A stretch of DNA of 64,000 bases from Pyrenula massariospora (taxonomy: Eukaryota > Ascomycota > Eurotiomycetes > Pyrenulales > Pyrenulaceae). The stretch lies in assembly GCA_021030905.1 (NCBI GenBank), contig JAGFMI010000001.1:1550001-1614000 (forward strand), read 5' to 3'. Shown here piece by piece: positions 54,528 through 64,000 of the stretch; positions within the stretch are counted from its first letter, which is position 1; each line of letters begins with the position of its first letter. Below the pieces are notes generated by a model that saw only the letters and a list, made by a program, of their open reading frames with translations, searched no databases and was not told the DNA's origin. The position numbers and the translations under genes are program-made.

Positions 54528-56259
54528 CTACCGCCTCTTCTGCATGATCTTCGTGATAGCATGCCTGATAGTGACACCAGCCTTCTCGACGTCTTTCTTC
54601 GACAAACCCGTTGTGAGACAGATCTTTAGTGCGGGCTGCGGCTGGAACGCTGGCTCTTTAGGGTTATTGGAGTTTGTTTGTAAGCTCTTGAGACGAGTAA
54701 TAAGTACACCATTTGCAAGAATCTAAAACGTGGTCAGCATAGAGCATCAGAGATCCGACGAAGAAAGCTGGATACCTCATCCACAATATCCTGCAACAAC
54801 ACCTGCTGATCATCTACCGAAAGTTTCTTCTGCGAGATGACTTCTGGCTTGATCACCATCAGCATTACCGGATTCTCGGGAGAACTGGTGCAGTACATCC
54901 AGTCACTCCGAGGATCAAGCTGCGTCCACAAAGACTTCGTGTAATCTCGCAGCTGCGCTAGGAGCTCTGGGGAAGTCTGCAAGATTGCAAGCGTCTCACT
55001 TGCAGTGACCGCTGAGATCGCTGGTAGAGCAGCGGAGAACGTATATGCGGCGGAAGACAGCCTTTGGTGTTCAACAATCTCATCTGAGCCAGCGCAGAAG
55101 CCCCCAGCGGCACAGAGTGGACCAGCTAAGGAGCCAACGATAATGTCGACCTCGGCTGGGTCAACGTGCTGGTGCTCCGTGACGCCGCGTCCGCTTCGAC
55201 CTAGAACTCCAAAAGAAGACGTTTCATCTAGAATCAGACGGAACTTGTAGCGCGTCTTGAGCTCAATCTGTTCATGTCAGTTGCTAGGCATAGAGTATGA
55301 ACTGTTCTCAGATTCTTACGAGCTTAGGCAACTCAACAATGTCACCGACGGTCTCGAACATCCCTTCGGTAATGATGAACCTTCTGGTCAGAGGCTTTTT
55401 CGCTTGCTCTTTCGTGATCTTTGCCAGGACCCGTTGGAGATCTTCCATGTCATTGTGCTCGTACCATCTGACTGTACTCCGCGATATCTGTATCCCCTTC
55501 TTGATTGCATAGTTGACAGCTTTGTCCGCTACGATGATGTCCCCTCTCTTCGAAAATGCTGGAATAACGCTAGAGATTGTTGAAAAAGCTTGTGCATATA
55601 TGATACACGACGGTGTCCCAAGGAACGAAGCTATATCTTGCTCGACATTCATATGCACATCTTGGGTCCCATAGAAGCCTGGAGGTCCACAGGGCCCCAC
55701 ACCGTACGTTCGCAACGTTTGGATTGCACGCTCCTTCAGGTTCTCGTTGGAGACAAAATTGTAGAAATTGTAAGAAGCTAGGTTGACGACTGTGCGGCCG
55801 TTGGAAAGTCTTGTTCTTGGGCCAGTTGGCCTGATAGAACCTATAAGCTTCCCTATATAGCAGTCTAAGAACTAGACTCACCCTACTATCACAGGTCTTT
55901 TTTCAATATCTGCCTCTTCAAAAGGAGTAGAGTCCGTAACAAGGGGCTCTGGCGTCCAGTCCTCGACAAGGTCGTCAATTTCCTGCGTATGTGTTTTAGT
56001 TATAGTTCACGCAATCTTTAGCCTATCCTACCTCTTCAGACAAGCGCACTAGGTTTGGTTTCGTAGAGTATTTCGGTGCAAGGAGGTATCTTATGGCGAA
56101 CAGGACAAGGAACAGCTCAACCGCCGATCGAACAGGGTCGTTCTGGTAACTTGACTGAACATAGCGAAGAAAAATAGCGGAGCCTGGTACTCGCTGGAAT
56201 TGGTCGGCCAATCCGTCCAAGAAAATCATCATCTGCTTTTGCGCATCGTAAAAATCCAT
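54528..56259 (-). CDS. LCB1: Serine palmitoyltransferase subunit 1 (Lcb1)
   Basis: Lcb1 and Lcb2 form serine palmitoyltransferase in the ER, the first step of sphingolipid synthesis. Five exons (56259-56032, 55982-55882, 55830-55320, 55267-54776, 54722-54528) give 508 aa. A membrane segment near residues 45-60 (SAVELFLVLFAIRYLL) is followed by RPVIVGPTGPRTRLSNGRTV, NLASYNFYNF, and YGVGPCGPPGFYGTQDVHMN, whose Cys matches human SPTLC1 Cys133. LILDETSSFGVLGRSGRGVT and IIVGSLAGPLCAAGGFCAGS follow; as expected for Lcb1, the pyridoxal-phosphate lysine is absent there. All introns are 49-53 nt. It is 609 bp upstream, in the minus direction, of nothing else, and FKS1 ends just before its promoter on the same strand. 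Confidence 0.96.
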
Positions 56260-56868
56260 ATTGCCATGACCGTGATTTCTGATCGAGGGAAAGAAGTGAA
56301 CTGGGGTCGTGGTTGTGTGTGGGTGAGCAGGCGCAAGACTTGGAGATGGAAGCTTATGTCTGGCAGGGTGCCGTTCGCATACCCGGTCAGGGGGATTTTA
56401 ATATTAGTGAAGACGCAGACCAATTACGGGATGGCTTGTTCGCCTCTATTTTAACGAAGCTTGAATGATTCAACAAATGCGTTTACTGTCAGAGGACATT
56501 AGGTGACGTGCAAATCTACAAGGGGCTGGAAGTTTGAACCACGAGACCATCATTGTGTTATCAACATGTACAGAAATTCTGTTTCTAAGGATTAAGGAGA
56601 AAACCATCTAGCGCCAGACCCATGACTATGACAGCTGCCCCTATGAGACTGTCCATTGTTCCGTCTGATTTCATTTTCGACTCGAACGGCCTACCGCAAG
56701 TGCAAGCAGGTAAGAAAAGAGAATGTCAACAAACTTTCTAATCCGTTTCCCATTCAACTCCCAGCCAGTAGAGCGAGAGATTTCATTAGGGTGCAATCTT
56801 TGACAACCCCGCCCTTGCCATTAATTACATATCTGTACAGAAGCGCGATATGACAAAGCGGCAATTTC
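56260..56868. promoter_or_regulatory. LCB1 upstream region and FKS1 3' end
   Basis: This 609-bp spacer separates two minus-strand genes. It should contain the FKS1 terminator and the LCB1 promoter. No gene is visible. Confidence 0.5.
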
Positions 56869-59800
56869 TTAAAAGAATCTTTTGATGCCTCCGAAATTGA
56901 AGCCATCATCGGTGCTAGCTGGTGCCGCAGATGACGCAGCTGTAGCGCCGCCGCCGCCGCCGCCACCTCCACCAGTAGCTGCTGCTCCACCGACCGGGAT
57001 GAGCGCAGTACCTGTGAACGAGTTGCTGGTGTCGTTGTTATTTTGTCCAGTTGGTTGCAACAATTCCATGGGGATACTGGGGAGACCATTGATGTACTTC
57101 CGGGCAACCAAAGGACCAACGATTAGCGCCAGGAAGACAACGAGCATGAGGAAATAGAGGATGGCGAAACGAATGACTCGTCGCTTACGCAGCTTGGACT
57201 GCTTGAGGGAGTAGATGGGTGGACGAATTTGTCGGCTAGTGTCTGTCAGTAATATAAAAATAAAAAGGGGAGAAAGAAAACCAACCTTGGGCGAAGCCAG
57301 AACAACATGATGGAATGGAATTTGTCAATGTACGGAATACATAGGGCTGGCAGCATGAGGAAGAGAATGACGTGTCCAAGGATGAAATCCGCCGCAAAGA
57401 GCCCCAATTCTGTAATTTTGCAGAGGAATTCTCGTCCTGGCTGTGAAATAGAGTGCCACCCCATGGCATACCATTTTCCGGTCCACCAAGCAATATTAGC
57501 GCTGTCTTGCTTGAATTCACGGGTCAGGCAAAGAGATATGATAAGCTTGAAGATAAAGCGCTGCAAGGCCACAACCGCGATCATGCCCAGGAGAGCCTTG
57601 GAGAAGATCCATCCTTCCAAGAAGAACATGACCTCGAAGAATGCAAGGAGCATCACGACCGCAACTCCGTGGCCGATAGCGGCAAGAACTGATCCGAACT
57701 TCTTGCAGCACATGCTCAGGATCGGTCCCATACAGCAAGCCATACCGAAAAGACCAGCCAATACACCAGCGTTGATACCAATTGGCGCGAAAGCAACTAC
57801 AGCCACTCGGATGAGTGAGTTGGTTGCTTTTTGGGGATCCTTGACGCCAGTCTGTGCATTGATGAAGAGGTACGGAATAAGAGTGACTGCTACTAGTACC
57901 AATGGCCCAACAACTTCACTGAAAAAGATGCTGGTGAAGTGGGCACGTGGAACGTCCCCAGACAGCTTCTCCGACGGTGCACCAAGAACTTTGCGCTTGA
58001 AACCAGTAATCCTTGTCCGAGAAAGACGGCAGAAGGCGATCCACGAGGAGGCATGTGACCGGGAATTACCTCTGGAAAGCCATCTGAGGAAATCTCGATA
58101 ATCAATGAAGAAGTCGTTCCACGAGAATTGATGCGGGTTAAAGAAGAACGGGGAGATGCAGAGCGCGAGCAAAGACACCCAAAAGTACAGAAGCCAGACA
58201 CCCCAGATTGTGATTGTCGCAAAGATTAACATCATCAATAGCCGTGCCCCTAGGTATATCGAAGGTCCAGCGAATCGCGAGTATAAGACACCGAATGGGA
58301 TGCGAGCGGTAGCGAAGCCACGGCCAGTTCCGATATATCGTGCGCCACCAAAGGACAAATCTTGGTGCAAAGAATTGGCATAGATTTGGCAGACAAAGAC
58401 CTCGAAGAGGGGAGAGCCTGACGCGAAATGCTTCGCAAGACGAGTAGCTGCGCGCCAGAAACCTCGTTCAGTCAATTCCTGGACAACCAAGGGGACGAAG
58501 GCGATGAAGAAGACAATGAAGATTGAGACAACACAACGTTCGACCCAATCCATAACAGGTCCAAGATTCGCGCAACCAGTAGGCTTGAGGGGATCAGTCT
58601 TTGGTACGCCTTTCTTAACTTTACAGATAATCGTCTCATGTCTTAAGGCACCTAGGTTCAGCTGAACAACCATAAACAGCTGCACCGACAGCATAATGAA
58701 CAAGTTGTTGATATGGAAGCCAGGGTGTGCATAGTAGAATGATAGGAAACGGTCAAGTGGCAGTTGAGTCCCCAGATAGTAGTATTCTCGAGAAAGCATT
58801 TGTTCGCCCATACCAGTTCCGATTTTTGTAGTAAAGTTAAGAATGGATCCAAACCCAAGATCACGACCTTTGCCGCATTGATAGTATTCACAATGCTTGA
58901 TACGACCGCCGCGAAGAAGAGCGTTCATACCGGCATAAATATCTTCATTAAGGTGTAGACCCTTTTGAGCCTTTGATACGCCGCCTCGAGTTGTCATGAA
59001 AATGCCATTGAGGAAATCAGGGTGACCATAGTGAAGCTTTCCGCCAATTTGAGCCAGTGTACGAGCAAAAAGGGTTCCGAACGTTTGTTCCTTGCCGGCA
59101 GCAACGTCTCCAAGAATACCGATGTTTTCTGAGAAAATATATTCCCGAGCACCCAGGATAGCAACTGGATTGGTCTTGGTAGGAGGCAGGCCAGGAGTGT
59201 AGGGAGATACGTTATCAGTAGTCATTTCTTCAAACTCAGCGAGAACACTGCGGATTTTGAGACATTCTTCCAGATAGTTGTCTTGGTTAGCGTCAATGAG
59301 TTGAATGTATTCTCCGCGATAGAAAATGATGGCATGATTTTGATTGTCTGATTTTCCGTCACCAAGGATTGGATTTCCAGAGAGCTGGATCCTAAACTTG
59401 GGACGACGCATGCCATTTTCCAAGAGTTCAGAGTGACCATCAATAAGAGCCGAATACAGCCGTGGCTCCTCACCTTCATTGACCGGTGGCTCCTCATCAA
59501 GATACGCAATTTGGAGGTCAGGATAGGCCCGGAGCAAAAATTCGGTGTTTTCGCGCTCTTCCTTCTTGAACTTTGCGTAACGCTGCATGGAGACCACAAT
59601 CTTGAATTTCCGGCGAGCCATACGCTCAAGTTCACGCTCGAGCTTATCAGAATTGCCGCCGAACATTTGGACAACCTCAGGGTTCTCAACGCGGTATAAA
59701 AGCTTGATAGCACGGCTATAGTTCATGAACCCCGAAATTGTGCGGTATAGAGTCTGCGATCGCAGAGACGCCCAAATTCTAGTCCGCAAGGTGTACTCAG

Positions 59801-62788
59801 GAGCAGCGGATTTGAAGCCGATGCAGTAGAATGGAAGGTCGTCGATTTTGCTCTTTGCGGTGTCCTTTTCACTTTTTTCGTAGTCACCATTGAATTGAGA
59901 AGTCTCGTCAGCCAAGATCTTGGTATCTTTAACGAAGCAGTCCCATTCATGGGGATGGAGCTGTTTGAGGTATTCGAGAAGCGTAACTCGAGAGTATGGT
60001 TCATCCTCACGAATAATCTCACGCAGAGATAGAAGAATCTTTTCGCTGTAGTGAGGAATCAAAACCGTGAAGGTTGGCATGTTGTCTACAGGTAGAGGTT
60101 CAGGAATCGGCGTGGACAGAGACTGAGCGAAAAAGGAAATCCGGCGCTCGGCCTCGCTCTGGACGGGGAAGAATTCGGTTTTGAAGGAGTGATCTTCCTG
60201 AGAGACGAAGAACGTAGGTGCCCGGAGTGTTCGCTTTCCCTCTTGTTCAGAAGGTACCTGATGATAGAGCAATTTCTGAACATGGTCGATGGCCAGCAGA
60301 TGTTCGCGGTACATTGAAATCACAATGGCGTTCCAAACCTGGGAGATCAAAACTTTGGGCTTGTATTTGATCTCCATATCAGTTGTTGCCAAGATTTTTG
60401 AGTAGATACGCTTCGGTAGGCGAGAGAAAATGTTCCTCCAAGGTGTCCAGATTGACACGCCCAGGTAGAAGGACCGAGCAACCGAGAAGACGGTGTTCCA
60501 AATAATGTACCATAGATAGGTATCGAGGAAGAAGAGGGTCAAATCGGTTAGAAACATGATACCAAGTAAGATCTTGGGTTGTTGCTTGCAGAGGATGCTT
60601 CCAACAATCCCGTCACCTACACATCGGCTAATCTTGTATGTGGACAAAATGTTGATCGGGTCACGGAACGAAAGGGTTAGGAAGAAGTATGATTCGACCA
60701 GTTTAGCTGCGAAAACCAAGACCCAAAGGCCGTAAGACATCCACATGTCATTGCCGTGTAGACGGGGATATGATGCCGTGAAAGTTTGGCTGGCGACATA
60801 TTGACGGGAGTTTCGTGTCAAATAGCTTCCCCAAAGGCCGCCAAGTGGCATCACGGCAAAGAAGAAGAATGTGGCCAAAGCGATCAGGAATTGGACGATA
60901 CCGAGGATCAGCGCTATCTTTCCAGTTTGCTGGATGAAGAAAATGTAGACACTGGGACCCAAGTTGATCGCGAAGACGACAATGAGGAACAACAGTCTCT
61001 TTGTCAAATGCTGAGCACCAGCCCATCTTCGAGGAACGTAAGACCATTCAATCAAGGTTGCCGCGATCTGGAAGATGGTAGCCACTGTACCAGCAAGGGC
61101 AACAGCCGACCATTGTGCTGCAGCATGGGGAGGATTGTCGAGTTGCTGCTGGTAATTTTTCGTGTAGAACGTGGGCGAGTTGAAAGCTGTGTAGAACCAG
61201 AACGCACCAACATGAATGACCCAGATCCGGTTGAAATTGACAAGCATATGGAACCATGATCGGGTCTCCTTGTACGTCTTGAAAAAGACCTTCTTCCAAT
61301 TAACATCCTTGAGCTTGTTGTAACGCTCAGCTGGTGGGGCGTCAACAATCCGAGATTTGTCTTGCAAGACAATGCGCTCAATTCCCTCCGGATACCAGAA
61401 AAGTTGATTGATGTCGTCGTATCCGATGATTTTGCTGTGATCCCGCTCTCTCCGAACATATTTGCCCTCGCATATTTCGTAACCCTGATCCCGGCAATAC
61501 TGATAAAGAGGGGTAATGATGCTGTTCAGGTATGTAAACTCTTCAACTGGTTCCACACGATTTTGGCATTCGGGAGAATGCAAGTAGTCATCGGCACATT
61601 TGAAGATGAAGCAAAGGGCTTCGGGCATGAAACGAACTTGATTTGCTTCGCCCCAGCAGAGGAGGAACAGGGCCACTTGGCGGGCTCGATCGTGCTGAGA
61701 CATGCGGTTCATGCGAGTTTTCCAGCGATACTCGGCAGCTTCAAGGCTGTTATCTCCTTCCATGGCTTCAAGCATTTCTGTTTCGTTCTGTGCAGTGTCT
61801 TTGGCCTTCTTCTTCGCTGCCCTCCGTGCTTTGCGGGTCCTTCGGTTAGCTTTGCCGAGCTTCATGTTGGCAAACCCGACAGCATCATCAAGGTCCAGAT
61901 GGGCAGCGAAGTACCATCGCCGATAATTGGCGTTATCCCCACCAATGTAATCGGCATGTAGCGAAAGTAAGGCTTGATTAGGTGTCATGCGAGAGGCACG
62001 GGAATCCAGGAGAGTCATGAAATGATCGTACATGTTTCTCATGCTGTCACGTTGAAACCCGAATTTGGCAGTGAGGTCGAGGAAGATGTCTTCAATCTCC
62101 TCTTTGGACAACGGGATCTGAGCATCGGATGTCCACGCCGGGTAGGGCTCGCGCGATCGCTGACCAGCTGGAAGAGCATTGCCGTAGTCCATCCCGTATA
62201 TTGGAGTTGAGGCGCCGGAGGAACGGTTGCCTCCATAGGAAATCTGGGAAGACGGAGGGCGGTACCCGCGGCCACCTTGCTCGTAGCCGCTGTTGTATCG
62301 CTCATCACCACGACCATAGTAGTCCATTTCAGCAGCACGAGCCATATCGGACCTCATGGTGAAATCGCTGAAAGTCTCCGAGTCATCTTCTGAATCGTGG
62401 CCCCGACGTCTTGGACGTCCACCATAGCCTCCTTGGCCATAACCTTGCTGCCCAGCAGCATTTTGATCATAGTATTGTCCGTCATAGTACTCATCTTGAT
62501 AGCCTTGTTGATGACCTTCGTAATAACCGCCATCTTGGTGGTAGGGATTATGAGCATCGGCGTTGTAGTAGCCGCTGTGACAAGGTTAGCTAATGTTATC
62601 ACCCTTCGAGGAATACTAGGCACTGACGCTTCATCATAATACCCATCACCGCCTTGCTGTTGCTGATGCTGATGCTGATAGTCGTGCTGATCATAGTATG
62701 CTTGGTTCTGATCGTCTTGGTAGTACGAATCAGTCTGTTGCGGGTGGCCGTAGCCATCATCGTAATGGCCCTGCGGATGGCCAGACAT
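56869..62788 (-). CDS. FKS1: 1,3-beta-glucan synthase catalytic subunit (Fks1)
   Basis: Fks1 is the plasma-membrane enzyme that makes beta-1,3-glucan from UDP-glucose under Rho1 control; echinocandins inhibit it. Three exons (62788-62628, 62574-57286, 57235-56869) give 1938 aa, the usual length. The N-terminus is Tyr/Gln/Gly/His-rich and disordered. The FKS1 domain (about residues 400-520) contains [20 protein letters not shown], followed by two blocks of membrane segments around the cytoplasmic glucan synthase domain ([35 protein letters not shown] after [24 protein letters not shown]). Hot-spot 1 reads FLTLSFRDP at about 685-693; hot-spot 2 reads DWVERCVVS. The C-terminus has an unusual run of nine Gly before [10 protein letters not shown]. 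Introns 1 and 3 lie at conserved-looking ends. Confidence 0.97.
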
Positions 62789-64000
62789 GATGTAGTGTCA
62801 GACCTGTCTTTCAGATTAACACTGTCATCAGGTTGCAGGCAAGTCAAAGGGTAAAGGAGTGGGTCTGCTGTATCTGTGCAGGAGAACAATCCGCATACCT
62901 CAAATCTTGCCCATCAAATCAAAAGACTGTAATATAGCAATTGCGAGATTAAGATGAAGGCAATGGCCGTTGACTTTGACGATGCTGCAGGCTTGAAAGT
63001 CGATGGCAGCGTGGGCGGGTCCTGGGCGGCTAGGTGTTGATCGGTGGCCAGTCCAAAAATCCCTTCACCACAACACGAGCAGTGAGTGCACGGTACGGCG
63101 GGTCACGATTGCCGGCACAAGAGGAGGCGCCGAGCAAGAGGAATTATTCGGCTGGTTGGCGATGAAGGCAAGATTGAGCGTTGTTGTTGTAACGAGTGAA
63201 GGGGGCGTGCTTGCGTTGCTGAGACAATGTCCGTAGCTTGGGTGGGCGCGATTGGCGTGGGACTTCCAACACCAAACTTAGATACTTCCAGAAAGTTAAC
63301 TTTTCCTGCTTCACCCTTTTCCAACCACCTCCGATGGCTCGAAGGAAATGCCCCAAACGAATGTGAGGGTTTCAAGCACCGATGAACGAGGGTGAGGTGT
63401 GGGTGGTGGTATTGAAGGAGACGGAGGACGATCGAAAATTGGTGAGGGAGGGAAAAGGCGCAGAAGCAGGAAAGGGGAGAAGGGGAATTGAGAGACAGGC
63501 GGTGGAGCGCTGGGATTGGTCTGGGCGGCCAGTCGGGGCAAGATTTCAGGTTCAGGTGGATGCAAGAGCGCGCGGTGGGGGGACTGGGAGTGGGAGGGGG
63601 GCAACCGGGGATTCTGGTTGGGGCTAGTTTAACAGAAGGATGCAAATTGGGCCTGCATTACCAGCGACCGGGGCCCGCGCCCTAGCCGTTTCCCATGATT
63701 ACCTGCCTGCCACCTATTACACAGTCTGCTTACGCGGCCGTGACCGTATCCTGCAACACGCTGTATTCATCTGGTATCGGGCGACGGAAGATCACCGTGA
63801 AGGGCAGGGCAGTGATACCTGCTTTGCATTGAGGCACTTTCCAGAAGCCAGGTGTACTCTGAGCACGACGTCCCGGCAGACAGATTGATGGCCGTTCATC
63901 GCATTTCCATCGCCTTTCCCCATTCCCTGGTCCGTTACGATTTCCGTGTAGCCATGAATAGAAATCGGCGGTACATGGCAAGCAAGAATGTGCCCCCTAC
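62789..64000. promoter_or_regulatory. FKS1 upstream region
   Basis: This 1.2-kb stretch precedes the FKS1 start and reaches the window end. Purine-rich plus-strand sequence at 63370-63620 means a pyrimidine-rich tract in the FKS1 direction, as seen in other promoters of this window. Overlapping frames at 63103-63645 and 63640-63888 have no recognisable domains. A neighbouring gene may begin beyond 64000. Confidence 0.5.

Noticed and set aside
1-64000. tRNA, rRNA, CRISPR arrays, LTR or LINE elements
   Set aside because: A visual scan for the tRNA TTCGA box with acceptor-stem pairing, repeated spacers, long direct repeats and reverse-transcriptase or integrase motifs found none convincing; weak cases could be missed without tools.

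Overview
The window looks like nuclear DNA of a filamentous ascomycete (Pezizomycotina; Leotiomycetes is a guess from protein resemblance). The evidence is closely packed genes on both strands, about 40 short introns mostly of 47-150 nt with GT-AG ends and CTAAC/CTAAT branch points near the acceptor, a kinesin-5, an FKS-type glucan synthase, PF11951-type transcription factor and Mis14, Mdm35 and Utp6 genes of fungal type. I model 24 genes with fair to high support and one doubtful small gene. I recognise no tRNA, rRNA, CRISPR array, retroelement or intact DNA transposon.

Layout. 1-6.2 kb: type I metacaspase (+), then a 2.3 kb gene-free stretch, then a secreted Gly/Ala-rich protein (-). 6.2-8.9 kb: gene-free. 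8.9-13.2 kb: PhzF-like isomerase (+), short-chain dehydrogenase (-), TMEM205/DUF4149 membrane protein (-). 14-20.5 kb: Sas2-like MYST acetyltransferase (+), an unknown 511-aa protein (+), prefoldin subunit 3 (+). 21-28 kb: single-pass Ser/Thr-rich surface protein (-), PF11951-type regulator (+), a doubtful small gene (+), UTP6 (-). 28-38 kb: CWH43 (+), a conserved unknown (+), MDM35 (-), RRP6 (+), another unknown (+). 38-46 kb: kinesin-5 (-), a small secreted protein (-), then 3 kb without genes that holds an inverted-repeat element. 46-53 kb: RasGAP (+), SEC14 (+), Mis14/NSL1 (+). 53-64 kb: mitochondrial ICT1-like peptidyl-tRNA hydrolase (-), LCB1 (-), FKS1 (-) and the FKS1 upstream region.

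Functions. Most genes are housekeeping. Several act on the cell envelope and membrane lipids: FKS1 makes beta-1,3-glucan, LCB1 starts sphingolipid synthesis, CWH43 puts ceramide on GPI anchors, SEC14 moves phosphatidylinositol and phosphatidylcholine, and MDM35 assists mitochondrial phosphatidic acid transfer. RNA work is represented by UTP6 (rRNA processing) and RRP6 (nuclear exosome), and mitosis by kinesin-5 and Mis14. UTP6/CWH43 and MDM35/RRP6 are head-to-head pairs sharing short promoters.

The most unusual observations are a recurring C-rich to G-rich switch on the coding strand toward the 3' ends of GC-rich genes, mostly in convergent pairs; three GC-AG introns among about 40; and a roughly 180-bp inverted-repeat, MITE-like element near 44.0-44.2 kb. 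I found no clearly new multi-gene system.
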